From contig CACIKS010000004.1 in assembly GCA_902587295.1 (NCBI GenBank), positions 1 to 64,000 of the forward strand: DNA of 64,000 bases. Direction: 5' to 3'. The DNA comes from an uncultured Pelagibacteraceae bacterium. Lineage in GTDB: Bacteria > Pseudomonadota > Alphaproteobacteria > Pelagibacterales > Pelagibacteraceae. The translations under genes were made by a program, and so were the position numbers. This document shows, piece by piece, positions 49,867 through 60,942 of the stretch. Under the pieces are notes generated by a model that made no database searches, had not been told where the DNA came from, and was given only the letters and a program-made list of their open reading frames with translations. Every line of letters begins with the position of its first letter. The first letter of the stretch is position 1.

Positions 49867-52221
49867 ATGAAAAAGTTTTATGTTGGAACACTCAGAATTT
49901 TAATTTCAGCTTTTATTGTTGGTGTTCTACTTATTTTTTCAGCTTTTTGGTATTTTTCTCATGATTTACCAGATTATAAAAAATTATCAGATTATGAACC
50001 ATCGGTTTTAAGTAGGGTTTATGATGATAGCGGCAATCTAATAGCTGAGTATGCCTTAGAAAAAAGATTATTTATACCTTACGATTCTATACCTGAAAAA
50101 GTAATAAATTCTTTTTTATCAGCTGAAGACAAGAATTTCTTCAATCATCCTGGAGTAGACGCAAGGGGAGTTACAAGAGCTTTTGTTAGAAACATTAGAA
50201 ATATCATTCAAAACAAAAGATTAGAAGGTGCCTCAACTATTACTCAACAAGTTGCTAAAAACTTTTTATTAACAAACGAAGTTTCTTTAAAAAGAAAAAT
50301 AAAAGAGGCAATTTTAGCTTTTAGGATTGAGAAGGCCTATACAAAAAAAAGAATCTTAGAACTTTATTTAAACGAGATTTATCTTGGTCAAGGCACTTAT
50401 GGTGTAGCATCTGCTAGCCTAGAATATTTTAGCAAATCAGTAAAAGAGTTAAATTATAATGAGGCAGCTTTACTAGCAGCTTTGCCTAAGGCACCAAGTA
50501 AATATAATCCTTACAAATCGCTCTCATTGGCTAAAAGCCGAAGAGATTTAGTTTTAATTAATTTAAAGGAGAATGGTTATATTTCAAACTCGCAGTTTAA
50601 AGTATTAAAAAACAAAAAAATTAGTTTAAAAAAAAGAAAAATTTCACTTATAAAGGAAGCAAAATCATACACTGAAGAAGTTAGAAGAATCGTAAACACC
50701 GATTATGGTTTTAAAAAACTTTATTCAGAGGGATTATCAATTAGCACTCCACTAAATGGAAAATATCAAATAGCAGCCTTGAACTCATTAAGATATGGGA
50801 TTGAAACTTATGATAAGCGTTATGGATGGAGAGGGCCAATAACAAATATTTACAATAATAAAAACTGGCAATCTAAAATCGATAATCTTGAAATTGATCC
50901 TACACTTAATTGGGAAATTGCTGAAGTTCTAGAAATTAATGATTATGAAACAATTATTAAAATATTCAACAAAGATAAAAAAGAAAAAATTATTTTTGAT
51001 AAACTCAAATGGACGAGAAAGAAAAACTTTAAAGAGCTATTTGTAAAGGGTGATCTTATTTTTGTTCAAAAAAATAAAAAAAATAATTGGACTTTAAAAC
51101 AATTGCCATTGGTTAATGGCAGTATAGTAGTAATGAATCCTTATAATGGAAAAATTAAAGCATTAGTGGGCGGATATAGTTTTGTCTCTAGTGAATTTAA
51201 TAGAGCCACACAAGCAAAAAGACAACCTGGCTCTGCTTTTAAACCCTTGGTCTATGCCTCCGCATTAGAAAATGGTTTTTTACCTAATTCAATAATTCTA
51301 GATGCTCCATTTGTAAGTGAGCAAGGAGAAGGATTGAGGAATTGGAAACCTGAAAATTATGGAAAAAAGTTTTATGGACCATCTACTTTACGAAAAGGAA
51401 TAGAGAAATCAAGAAACCTTATGACTGTAAGGGTTGCACAAAGTGTAGGATTTGAAAAAATTTCAAAAATTTCAAAAAAAATGGGCGTATATGAAGAAGT
51501 TCCAGAACTTTTATCTGTTTCTTTGGGTTCTAACGAGACCACACTTTTAAAACTAACCAATGCATATTGCTCATTTATAAATGGAGGTAAAAAGGTAGAA
51601 CCCATTTTAATTAATAGGATACAGGATAGAAGAGGAAAAACTATATTTAATTCAGACAAGAGAAATTGTGAGGGATGTAAAATAGTTGACATTGAAGATG
51701 ATCCTAATTTTATGCCAAAAATAAAAGATAAATACACACAAGTAATTAGCAGAGAAACAGCATACCAAATTACTTCAATGTTAGAAGGGGCTATTCAAAG
51801 AGGAACAGGAAAAAAACTTAAAAACTTAAAAGTTCCATTAGCGGGAAAGACCGGAACCACAAATGATAATTTTGATGCCTGGTTCATAGGATCCACATCT
51901 GATTTAACTATTGGAGTCTATATAGGTTATGATCAACCAAAATCATTAGGCAAGTTCGAAACAGGCGCAAAAGCTGCATTGCCAGTTTTTAAAAAATTTA
52001 TTGAAAATGCAATCTACAAAGAAGAAATGATGAACTTTACTGCTCCTGAAACTATAAATTTTTTCTCAATAGACTATGACACTGGAAAAAATACAATTTT
52101 CGATACTCCTAAATCTATAGTTGAAGGTTTTAAAGAAAAAAGTGTGGAAGAAATAAAATCAAAGAATTTAAGTTTGGGAAAGAAACGTGATAAGTTTATA
52201 AAATATACTAGATTCTATTAA
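49867..52221 (+). CDS. mrcA: Penicillin-binding protein 1A (bifunctional transglycosylase/transpeptidase)
   Basis: AEDKNFFNHPGVDARGVTRA, GASTITQQVAKNFLL, QPGSAFKPLVYASAL, AGKTGTTND. Confidence 0.96.
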   Translation: MKKFYVGTLRILISAFIVGVLLIFSAFWYFSHDLPDYKKLSDYEPSVLSRVYDDSGNLIAEYALEKRLFIPYDSIPEKVINSFLSAEDKNFFNHPGVDARGVTRAFVRNIRNIIQNKRLEGASTITQQVAKNFLLTNEVSLKRKIKEAILAFRIEKAYTKKRILELYLNEIYLGQGTYGVASASLEYFSKSVKELNYNEAALLAALPKAPSKYNPYKSLSLAKSRRDLVLINLKENGYISNSQFKVLKNKKISLKKRKISLIKEAKSYTEEVRRIVNTDYGFKKLYSEGLSISTPLNGKYQIAALNSLRYGIETYDKRYGWRGPITNIYNNKNWQSKIDNLEIDPTLNWEIAEVLEINDYETIIKIFNKDKKEKIIFDKLKWTRKKNFKELFVKGDLIFVQKNKKNNWTLKQLPLVNGSIVVMNPYNGKIKALVGGYSFVSSEFNRATQAKRQPGSAFKPLVYASALENGFLPNSIILDAPFVSEQGEGLRNWKPENYGKKFYGPSTLRKGIEKSRNLMTVRVAQSVGFEKISKISKKMGVYEEVPELLSVSLGSNETTLLKLTNAYCSFINGGKKVEPILINRIQDRRGKTIFNSDKRNCEGCKIVDIEDDPNFMPKIKDKYTQVISRETAYQITSMLEGAIQRGTGKKLKNLKVPLAGKTGTTNDNFDAWFIGSTSDLTIGVYIGYDQPKSLGKFETGAKAALPVFKKFIENAIYKEEMMNFTAPETINFFSIDYDTGKNTIFDTPKSIVEGFKEKSVEEIKSKNLSLGKKRDKFIKYTRFY

Positions 52222-53316
52222 TGAGCGATTTTGAAAAAAATATAAAAATATCTGAGAATTCATTAAATAATATTAGGGGGTATCTTTGATGGTAAAGATA
52301 TCAAAAATAAAATTTCGAATCTTAACAATGAAATTTTAAAAAAAGATTTTTGGAAAGACCAAGAAAGATCTAAAAAAATATTAAAAGAAAAAAAATTTTT
52401 AGAAAATATTTTTAATTTTTACAATAATTCATTGAAAGATATTAATAATCTTAAAGATTTGAATCAATTAGCATTAGAAGAGGGAGATGCTCCAACTTTA
52501 AGTGATTGTTTAAAAAAAGTTGAAAAATTATTAGAGGAGATTAGATACTTTGAAATAAAGTGTTTTCTATCCGAAGATGATGATGGCTTAGATATATTCC
52601 TTGAAATACATGCTGGAGCCGGAGGAACAGAAAGCCAGGATTGGGCCGAAATGTTGCGCAGAATGTATTTAAAGTGGTTTGATAAAAAAAAATTTCAGTA
52701 TGAAATGATAAGTGAACACAAAGGAGAAGAGGCTGGTATTAAATCATCTACACTTAAAATCTCAGGAGAAAATTTATACGGTTTAATGAAAAAAGAGTCT
52801 GGAGTTCATAGATTAGTAAGAATTTCACCTTTTGACTCGGGCGCGAGGCGCCACACTAGTTTTGCAAGTGTTTGGGTTTACCCATGCGTTGACGATAATA
52901 TCGACATCGTTGTTGATGATAAAGATTTAAGGATAGATACGTATAGGTCAAGCGGGGCAGGTGGACAACACGTGAATACAACAGATAGTGCAGTAAGAAT
53001 AACTCATTTACCAACTAAAATTGTTGTTCAATGTCAAAATGAGAGATCTCAGCATAAAAATAAAGAAACTTGTTTTAAAATGCTTAAAGCAAGGCTCTAT
53101 GAGTATGAAATTCAAAAAAGGGAAGATAAAAATAAAAAACAATTAGACTCAAAAACTGATATTGGATGGGGATACCAAATAAGATCTTATGTTTTACAAC
53201 CTTATAGATTAGTAAAGGACTTGAGGTATGGAATTGAAGATACAAATCCCGAGTCAGTATTAAATGGAAACATAGATAAATTCATAGAGGGATCAATTTT
53301 TAGAACAAATAGATAA
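52221..53316 (+). CDS. prfB: Peptide chain release factor 2 (programmed +1 frameshift at 52287-52289)
   Basis: Frame 1 MSDFEKNIKISENSLNNIRGYL-TGA; AGGGGGTATCTTTGA site; frame 2 continues DGKDIKNKISN...; RSSGAGGQHVNTTDSAVR. Confidence 0.95.
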
Positions 53317-55145
53317 TGAAAAAAACAATATTTACAACAATATTATTTATTGTATTTCTATTATTTCTTTTTATCTCATTCTTAAGTTTTTTTGGATATG
53401 AAACCAATAGATTTAATAAAATCATAAAATCAGAAATTAGAGAAAATAATAAAAATATTAATTTAAATTTTACAAAAATTTCAATTTTATTGGATATCAA
53501 AAATTTGGTTCTATTTGTTAAATTTATAGATCCTCTTCTCGAGTACAAACAAAATCCTATTCCGTTAAAATCATTAAGAACAGATATAAATTTAAAATTT
53601 TTAACCCAGCAAAAAATTGTTATAAAAAAAATCATATTATCGACTAAATATTTAGATTTTAATAAAGTAAAACCTCTTCTGAAAAATACTGATATGAACG
53701 AAGAAATATTAAATTATGTTAAAACAGCAAAGTTTCGAATAAAAGATTTAAAATTAGAATTTGATGAAAAGTATAATTTGAAGAAAGATATTTCCATAGG
53801 AGGCGATATCAAATCAGCTGATTTGCAAATATCAGATGATTACGAGGTTAAAAACCTAGTTGCAAATTTTTTATATAAAAAAAATTTATTTAACTTAAGT
53901 GAACTATCTTTAGATTTGAAACATTCAATTAATAATGAGATAAAATTTCTTAATGGAAAATTAAAATCAAAAAAAATCAAAAAAAATTATGATTTTGAAC
54001 TTGAATTTCAAACGAAAAATTCCTCAAAACTTCCAAGGATTAGTATATTGAATTACAATTTTAAGGAAGGTGAAACTTTAATCTTCAAAACTAAATTTTT
54101 AATTAAAAAAAATAGAGATCTTCTTTTTAAAAATGTTTTAATTAAAGATAAAAATAATAAATTTTTTATAAAATCTCTTTATCTAGACAAGAATGGTAAT
54201 CTAAATAATTTTGAAGAGGTACAAGTAAAAACCTCTTTTGATAATGATACAAACAATGAGTTTAATATTATTAATAAAGATAAAATTACTGTAAAAGGGA
54301 AAGTCTTCGACGCAAAAATGTTGATAACAGAATTAAGCAAGGATAATAAAACCAATAACTTATTAAAAAGATTTACTAAAGATGTTAAAATTGACTTTGA
54401 GCGAGTGCTTAAAGGAGCTAAATTTCCTATAAAAAACTTTAGTCTTGTTGGTAAAATTAAAAAAGGTTCATTTGAAAAAATAATAGCAAAAAGTGATTTT
54501 TTAGAGAATAGATATTTAGATATATCATTAAAAAATAGAGAGAAAACTAAAGATAAAATTTTAGAAGTCCATTCAGATATTGCGATGCCGTTGTTAAATG
54601 AATATAAATTTTTTCAAGGTTTAGAGGGTGGAAATTTAATTTACATTTCTAAATTTAATAAAAAAAAATCCACAAATGTTTTAACCGTAAATGATTTTAA
54701 ACTTAACAAAGCTCCAGCTTTAGCAAAAATACTTAGCCTTGCAGACTTTAAGGGTTTGACCGATACTCTTAAAGGTGAAGGTATAAGTTTTGATACATTA
54801 TTAATTAAATATGAGAGTGATCCATTAAATATTAATGTGGAAGAAATTTTTATGATCGGTCCATCAATATCAATATTAATTGATGGTTATATTGAAAAAA
54901 AAAGTGGATTAATCAGTCTTAGAGGAACTATGGTGCCTGCTAAAACTCTAAATAATTTAATTTCTAAAATTCCTGTAGTAGGAGATATATTAATTGGAAA
55001 AAAAATCGGAGAAGGTGTTTTTGGAGTAAGCTTCAAAGTAAAAGGATATCCTGATAATCTCAAAACAACAGTTAATCCGGTAAAAACCCTAACTCCAAGA
55101 TTTATTACTAGAGCTCTAGAGAACGCAAAAAAAAAAGAAAACTAA
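53316..55145 (+). CDS. AsmA-like envelope protein
   Basis: N-terminal TM plus long beta-rich region; C-terminal AKILSLADFKGLTDTLKGEGISFDTLLIKYESDP and IPVVGDILIGKKIGEGVFGVSFKVKG resemble AsmA C-terminal domains. Confidence 0.7.
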   Translation: MKKTIFTTILFIVFLLFLFISFLSFFGYETNRFNKIIKSEIRENNKNINLNFTKISILLDIKNLVLFVKFIDPLLEYKQNPIPLKSLRTDINLKFLTQQKIVIKKIILSTKYLDFNKVKPLLKNTDMNEEILNYVKTAKFRIKDLKLEFDEKYNLKKDISIGGDIKSADLQISDDYEVKNLVANFLYKKNLFNLSELSLDLKHSINNEIKFLNGKLKSKKIKKNYDFELEFQTKNSSKLPRISILNYNFKEGETLIFKTKFLIKKNRDLLFKNVLIKDKNNKFFIKSLYLDKNGNLNNFEEVQVKTSFDNDTNNEFNIINKDKITVKGKVFDAKMLITELSKDNKTNNLLKRFTKDVKIDFERVLKGAKFPIKNFSLVGKIKKGSFEKIIAKSDFLENRYLDISLKNREKTKDKILEVHSDIAMPLLNEYKFFQGLEGGNLIYISKFNKKKSTNVLTVNDFKLNKAPALAKILSLADFKGLTDTLKGEGISFDTLLIKYESDPLNINVEEIFMIGPSISILIDGYIEKKSGLISLRGTMVPAKTLNNLISKIPVVGDILIGKKIGEGVFGVSFKVKGYPDNLKTTVNPVKTLTPRFITRALENAKKKEN

Positions 55146-56383
55146 GTAACTTTTACTTTTAAATGAGTTTTCTTTCCTAATGAAAGCTTTATGTAGTTAT
55201 TCTCTGAAACATCATCTATATTCACTATTTTCTTTTCATCAGATATAATTTTATCATTAACTCTTATTCCATTATTTTTCAAAATTCTCCTAACCTCACT
55301 TTTAGACTGACCCAATCCATTTTGAAAAATTAGGTCTACGATATTTACTCCTTTTAAAATTAATTTTTTGGACATCTTTTTTTCGGGTATTTTTTTTCCT
55401 AAACCACCTTTAACAAAAGTTTCATTTGCTGTATCAGCGCTTTCTTTTGCAGCTCTTGAACCGTGTAAAATACCTGTAGCTTCATTAGCTAGCAATATTT
55501 TTAATTTATTTATATCTCTTTCATCCTCAGTAATTTTTGATAGCTCATCAATTTTTATTTCAGTAAAAAATTTTAAAAATTTTCCAACATCTTCATCAGC
55601 TGTATTTCTCCAGAATTGCCAATAGTCGTAAGGAGAGAACATTTTTTCATTTAGCCATACAGCTCCTTTTTCTGTTTTACCCATTTTAGCGCCTGATGAT
55701 AAAGTTATTAAAGGAGTTGTAAGCCCAAAAGCCTCTTTTTGATGAATTCTTCTGATTAGCTCAACACCGTTTATAATATTTCCCCATTGATCAGAACCTC
55801 CCATTTGCAAAATACAATTATATTTTTTATGTAGCTGATAAAAGTCATATGCTTGTAAAATCATATAATTAAATTCCATATAGCTTAAAGATTGTTCTCG
55901 ATCTAAACGTAGCTTAACACTGTCAAATGTCAGCATTTTATTTATGGTAAAGTGTTTTCCAATATCTCTTAAAAAATCAATATATTTTAATTTTCCAAGC
56001 CAGTTATAATTATCAACAAAAATTGGTTTTGTTTTTTTATTTTTTGAATACAAAAGTTTTTCAAATATTTTTTTAATGTTTGAAATATTTTTTTTAATAT
56101 CCGTATGCTTTAAAATTTTTCTAGTTGAGTCTTTACCGGATGGATCTCCAATTAAAGTAGTACCGCCACCTAATAACACTATTGGCTGGTGACCATATTT
56201 TTGAAGAAGTCTTAATATCATTATTTGCATCAAGCTTCCCACGTGCAAGCTCGGAGCTGTACAATCAAAACCAATATATGCTTTTATTTGTTTTTCATCA
56301 GAAACTTTGCTTAGTTTTTCCAAATCTGTACATTGATTTAAAAAACCCCTTGAACTCATTTCTGTTAAAAAGGTATTTTTCAT
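55142..56383 (-). CDS. tyrS: Tyrosyl-tRNA synthetase
   Basis: YIGFDCTAPSLHVGSLMQIM, GGSDQWGNIINGVELIRR, KMGKTEKGAVWL, C-terminal S4 domain. Confidence 0.97.
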   Translation of the reverse strand: MKNTFLTEMSSRGFLNQCTDLEKLSKVSDEKQIKAYIGFDCTAPSLHVGSLMQIMILRLLQKYGHQPIVLLGGGTTLIGDPSGKDSTRKILKHTDIKKNISNIKKIFEKLLYSKNKKTKPIFVDNYNWLGKLKYIDFLRDIGKHFTINKMLTFDSVKLRLDREQSLSYMEFNYMILQAYDFYQLHKKYNCILQMGGSDQWGNIINGVELIRRIHQKEAFGLTTPLITLSSGAKMGKTEKGAVWLNEKMFSPYDYWQFWRNTADEDVGKFLKFFTEIKIDELSKITEDERDINKLKILLANEATGILHGSRAAKESADTANETFVKGGLGKKIPEKKMSKKLILKGVNIVDLIFQNGLGQSKSEVRRILKNNGIRVNDKIISDEKKIVNIDDVSENNYIKLSLGKKTHLKVKVT

Positions 56384-56440
56384 AGAACTTTATCTATTTA
56401 AGCTACTATTATACAAATATTAATATAAATAAATACAATT

Positions 56441-57565
56441 ATGACTAAAGAATACACAGCTTTAGGTTTAATGAGTGGTACATCCGGTGATGGGGTGGAC
56501 GCCTCAATAATTAAATCTGATGGTAAGTCTAAATATGAGAATATATCAGATAAGTATTTCCAATATAATGATGAAATTTTTAGAGATATACATAGCCTTA
56601 AAGAAAAAATTAATAAAAATAATGATCTTAAAACTTATTCAAATGAAATAAATGCTTTAGAGAGGAACATTACCTTGTTTCATGCAAAAGTAATTGTAGA
56701 AATATCTAAAAACAACCAATTCGATCTAGTAGGTTTTCACGGTCAAACTATTTACCATAATTCGTTAGAAAAAGTTTCAAGACAATTGGGTGATGGTAAG
56801 TTACTTTCTCAACTGACAAAAAAAAATATTATTTATAATTTTCGAGAGAATGATATTAAAAACGGTGGCGAAGGAGCGCCACTTTCACCAATTTTTCACC
56901 AATTAATTGCAACCAAATATAAATTAGATCTTCCTGTATGCATTTTAAATATTGGAGGAATATCAAACATAACAATTATAAGTGAGTATGCAGGATCAAT
57001 AGGTTTTTCAAGTAGAGATATTGGTCCAGGAAATTGTTTAATAGACTCGTGGGTTAGAAAAAATTCAAAATTTAAGTTTGATAAAGATGGTCTTTTAGCA
57101 TCAACAGGTAAGAGAAATGATATTATATTTGAACAAGCACAAGAATTATTTGGTAGCAGACCTAATCAAAAAACTTTATCTTTAGATGTAAATGACTTTG
57201 ATGTTTCTTTTGTAAGAGGCCTATCTCTTGAAGATGGTACGGCTACTTTAACTGATTTTACAGCTAGAGTTATAGGATCGGCTCTTTTGACACTGTTATC
57301 TAATTTTAGTAACAAACTTAATAAAGTTATAATATGTGGAGGAGGAAGAAAAAACAAAATTCTTATTGAAAATATAAAAAAAAATACTTTAAAAAATTTA
57401 ATTATTCAGCCAATTGATGAGTACGGTATAGATGGCGATTTTGTAGAGTCCCAAGCATTTGCATATCTTGCTATAAGAAATTATTTAAATCTACCTATAT
57501 CATTTCCTGAAACTACTGGGGTGAAGAAACCCTGTGTGGGTGGTAAATTAGTCAAATTTAAATAA
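56441..57565 (+). CDS. anmK: Anhydro-N-acetylmuramic acid kinase
   Basis: LGLMSGTSGDGVDASI, GFHGQTIYH, NIGGISNIT, FSSRDIGPGNCLIDSWV. Confidence 0.96.
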   Translation: MTKEYTALGLMSGTSGDGVDASIIKSDGKSKYENISDKYFQYNDEIFRDIHSLKEKINKNNDLKTYSNEINALERNITLFHAKVIVEISKNNQFDLVGFHGQTIYHNSLEKVSRQLGDGKLLSQLTKKNIIYNFRENDIKNGGEGAPLSPIFHQLIATKYKLDLPVCILNIGGISNITIISEYAGSIGFSSRDIGPGNCLIDSWVRKNSKFKFDKDGLLASTGKRNDIIFEQAQELFGSRPNQKTLSLDVNDFDVSFVRGLSLEDGTATLTDFTARVIGSALLTLLSNFSNKLNKVIICGGGRKNKILIENIKKNTLKNLIIQPIDEYGIDGDFVESQAFAYLAIRNYLNLPISFPETTGVKKPCVGGKLVKFK

Positions 57566-58214
57566 GTTCTGTATTTTTTTCAACGTAGGTATTCATTACT
57601 TCTTTTAATTCATTCTCTTTAGTATTAAAAAAATGGTTTGCATTTTTAATTTCCGCAAAATCTACCTCAATACCTTTTTGATTCTTTAATCTAAAATTTA
57701 AATCATTAATACTATCTTTTGAAACTAGCTCATCTTTTTCACCAAAAATTATTTGACCTGAAGTTGGACAAGGAGCTAAAAATGTAAAATCATAGACGTT
57801 TGGTTGAGGAGCTATAGCAACAAATCTGGTAACCTCTGGTCTTCTCATTATTAATTGCATACAAATTAATGAACCAAAAGAAAAGCCAGAAACCCAACAT
57901 TGACTATAATCTTGGTTTTCTCTTTCTATCCAATCAAGTGCTGCTGCTGCATCTGATAATTCTCCTTGGCCGTTATCAAATGTTCCCTCGCTTTTACCTA
58001 CTCCTCTAAAGTTTAATCTTAAAACTGAAAAGCCATTTTTAATAAAAACGTTAAACGCTTCTTGAACAACTCTGTTATTCATTGTTCCACCATATTGAGG
58101 ATGTGGTTGTAGTACTATTGCGATTGGAGATCCTTTTTTTTCGTTTTTAAAATACTTTGCTTCCAGTCTACCTGACGGACCTGCTATAAATATTTCTAAA
58201 CTTTTCTGCTTCAT
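57558..58214 (-). CDS. Alpha/beta hydrolase
   Basis: VLQPHPQYGGTMNNRVV, LRLNFRGVGKSEG, VSGFSFGSLICMQL. Confidence 0.88.
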   Translation of the reverse strand: MKQKSLEIFIAGPSGRLEAKYFKNEKKGSPIAIVLQPHPQYGGTMNNRVVQEAFNVFIKNGFSVLRLNFRGVGKSEGTFDNGQGELSDAAAALDWIERENQDYSQCWVSGFSFGSLICMQLIMRRPEVTRFVAIAPQPNVYDFTFLAPCPTSGQIIFGEKDELVSKDSINDLNFRLKNQKGIEVDFAEIKNANHFFNTKENELKEVMNTYVEKNTELI

Positions 58215-58290
58215 TATTAATAATGATAATTAATTTCAAAAAAAAAATAGATTTATAGCACGTTTTGGTAGCGACAAATTATTTTTTTGC

Positions 58291-58323
58291 AAAGTTGACT
58301 ATTTTAGTAGGAATAAGTAAATA
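58291..58323 (+). promoter_or_regulatory. Putative IscR type-1-like operator overlapping a promoter -35 for iscR-suf
   Basis: AAAGTTGACTATTTTAGTAGGAATA resembles the enterobacterial type-1 consensus ATASYYGACTRWWWYAGTCRRSTAT; TTGACT (-35) then 17 nt then TAAATA. Confidence 0.6.
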
Positions 58324-58345
58324 ACCTTAGTAAAATATAGATAAT

Positions 58346-58771
58346 ATGAAACTAACTACTAAAGGAAGATACGCTGTTATGGCAATGGCTGACTTGGCAG
58401 CAAATCAAGAACTTAAACCAGTGAGCCTAAGTGAAATTTCATTAAGACAAAATATATCCTTGTCTTATCTGGAACAACTATTTGCAAAACTAAAAAATGA
58501 GAATTTAGTAAAAAGTATAAGAGGACCTTCGGGTGGATATGTTCTTGAAAAAAACCCAAAAGATATAAAAATTTCAAGTATTATTATTGCAGTTGACGAA
58601 CAGGTCAGAACTTTAAACTGCAAAAAAGATTCCAAAAAAGGATGCAATGGTAAAACCGTCAAATGTATAACTCATAATCTTTGGGATGATCTTGAAAAAC
58701 ACATAAATAATTTTTTTGAAAAAGTGAATTTAAGTGATTTAATCAAACAAAAAAAAGTTGAGATTAACTAA
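58346..58771 (+). CDS. iscR: Rrf2 family transcriptional regulator (IscR-like)
   Basis: MKLTTKGRYAVMAMADLA, IRGPSGGYVLEK, three cysteines LNCKKDSKKGCNGKTVKC, followed by suf genes. Confidence 0.93.
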   Translation: MKLTTKGRYAVMAMADLAANQELKPVSLSEISLRQNISLSYLEQLFAKLKNENLVKSIRGPSGGYVLEKNPKDIKISSIIIAVDEQVRTLNCKKDSKKGCNGKTVKCITHNLWDDLEKHINNFFEKVNLSDLIKQKKVEIN

Positions 58772-60208
58772 ATGAAAAACTCTAATATAAATACAAATCA
58801 AGAGTATAAATATGGATTTACTACGGACATAGAAAATGTCAGAGCACCAAAAGGACTAAACGAAAACTCTATCAAATTTATATCCAAAATGAAAAAAGAA
58901 CCAAAATGGATGTTAGATTGGAGATTAAAAGCATTTAATAGACTAAAAAATTTAAAAGAGCCAAACTGGCAAAAACCAAAATATCCTAAAATAAATTATC
59001 AAGACCTTTATTATTATTCTGCACCCAAAAGTGCATCAAATAAACCTAAAAGTCTTGATGAAGTGGACCCAAAATTAATTGAAACCTACAAAAAGTTAGG
59101 TATACCTCTCCAAGAACAAAAAAGATTAAGTGGTGTGGCTGTTGACGCTGTTTTTGATTCAGTTTCTGTTGCAACTACTTATAAAGAAGAACTAACAAAA
59201 AAAGGCATTATTTTTTGTTCTATTTCCGAAGCAATTCGTGAACATCCTGAATTAGTTAAAAAATATTTAGGCTCAGTAATTCCGCTTACCGACCATTATT
59301 TTGCTACACTTAACTCAGCAGTTTTTACTGATGGTTCATTTGTTTATATACCTCCAAAAGTAAAATGCCCAATGGAGCTTTCAACATACTTTAGAATTAA
59401 TGCATCTGAAACCGGGCAATTTGAAAGAACATTAATAATTGCCGATAAAGGAAGTTACGTTAGTTATCTAGAGGGTTGTACAGCTCCGATGAGAGATGAA
59501 AATCAATTGCATGCAGCTAATGTTGAGTTAGTAGCTTTGGATGATGCTGAAATAAAATATTCTACAGTTCAAAACTGGTATCCAGGCGATAAAGACGGAA
59601 TAGGAGGTATTTATAATTTTGTTACAAAGAGGGGTGCCTGCAGAGGAAGAAACTCAAAAATTTCTTGGACACAGGTAGAAACAGGTTCAGCAATAACATG
59701 GAAATATCCTAGCTGTATTCTTCAAGGCGATAACTCTGTTGGAGAATTTTATTCTATAGCAATAACAAATAATCACCAGAAGGCAGATACTGGAACTAAA
59801 ATGATTCATTTAGGAAAAAATACTAAAAGCAAAATTATATCTAAGGGTATATCAGCAGGTCAGGCTGATAATACTTATAGAGGATTAGTTGATATTGGAA
59901 AAAAAGCATTAAACTCCAGAAATTATACTCAGTGTGATTCTTTATTAATGGGGAATAAGTGTGGCGCACATACTGTTCCTTATATAAAAAATAAAAATTC
60001 AACATCAACTGTTGAGCATGAAGCAACAACATCAAAAATAAATGATGAGCAATTATATTATTGTAATCAAAGAGGACTTAATCAAGAGGAAGCAGTCAGC
60101 TTGATAGTAAATGGTTTTTGTAAAGAAGTTTTACAACAATTACCAATGGAGTTTGCTGTAGAGGCCCAAAAATTAGTTGGTATTAGTTTAGAAGGTAGCG
60201 TGGGATAA
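58772..60208 (+). CDS. sufB: Fe-S cluster assembly protein SufB
   Basis: [66 protein letters not shown]. Confidence 0.97.
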   Translation: MKNSNINTNQEYKYGFTTDIENVRAPKGLNENSIKFISKMKKEPKWMLDWRLKAFNRLKNLKEPNWQKPKYPKINYQDLYYYSAPKSASNKPKSLDEVDPKLIETYKKLGIPLQEQKRLSGVAVDAVFDSVSVATTYKEELTKKGIIFCSISEAIREHPELVKKYLGSVIPLTDHYFATLNSAVFTDGSFVYIPPKVKCPMELSTYFRINASETGQFERTLIIADKGSYVSYLEGCTAPMRDENQLHAANVELVALDDAEIKYSTVQNWYPGDKDGIGGIYNFVTKRGACRGRNSKISWTQVETGSAITWKYPSCILQGDNSVGEFYSIAITNNHQKADTGTKMIHLGKNTKSKIISKGISAGQADNTYRGLVDIGKKALNSRNYTQCDSLLMGNKCGAHTVPYIKNKNSTSTVEHEATTSKINDEQLYYCNQRGLNQEEAVSLIVNGFCKEVLQQLPMEFAVEAQKLVGISLEGSVG

Positions 60209-60942
60209 TGTTAGAGATAATTAATTTAAAAGCATCGATTAACAAAAGAGATATTCTTAATGGTCTAAACCTTAAAATCAATCCAGGTGAGGTTCATGCT
60301 ATAATGGGACCAAACGGTTCTGGAAAAAGCACTCTTGCAAATATACTGTCAGGTAAAAACGGTTATAAAATTACTGGAGATTTAAAGTATAAGGGTGAGA
60401 ATTTAAAGGATATTCCAGTCGAGCAAAGAGCTCAAAAGGGAATTTTTTTAGCATTCCAATATCCTCTTGAGATTCCCGGAGTTAATACAAACAATTTTCT
60501 TAAAACTTCATTAAACACCATCAGGAAAGCAAAAGGTGAAAAAGAGATAGACACTTTAGCATTTTTAAAATTAGTAAAAGAAAAAGCAAAAGAACTAGGA
60601 ATAGACGAAAAGATTTTATCAAGACAACTTAATGTAGGTTTTTCAGGAGGAGAAAAGAAAAAAAATGAAATTTTACAAATGAAAATTCTTGATCCGAATT
60701 TGGTTATTCTTGATGAAACAGATTCAGGTTTAGATATTGACGCATTAAAAACAATTGCTGATGGTGTAAATTCATCCAGAAGTAAAGATAAATCTTTTCT
60801 TGTTATAACACACTACCAAAGACTTTTAGATTATATAAAACCAGATTTTGTACATGTTTTATCTTCAGGTAAAATTATTAAATCAGGATCAAGAGAGCTG
60901 GCTCTAGAATTAGAGAAAAAGGGCTATAAAAAAATTAATTAA
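60208..60942 (+). CDS. sufC: Fe-S cluster assembly ATPase SufC
   Basis: MGPNGSGKSTLANILSG, FSGGEKKKNEILQM, LDETDSGLDIDALK. Confidence 0.97.
   Translation: MLEIINLKASINKRDILNGLNLKINPGEVHAIMGPNGSGKSTLANILSGKNGYKITGDLKYKGENLKDIPVEQRAQKGIFLAFQYPLEIPGVNTNNFLKTSLNTIRKAKGEKEIDTLAFLKLVKEKAKELGIDEKILSRQLNVGFSGGEKKKNEILQMKILDPNLVILDETDSGLDIDALKTIADGVNSSRSKDKSFLVITHYQRLLDYIKPDFVHVLSSGKIIKSGSRELALELEKKGYKKIN

Noticed and set aside
51372-51737. 121-aa minus-strand ORF inside mrcA
   Set aside because: Shadow ORF antisense to the PBP1A transpeptidase domain.
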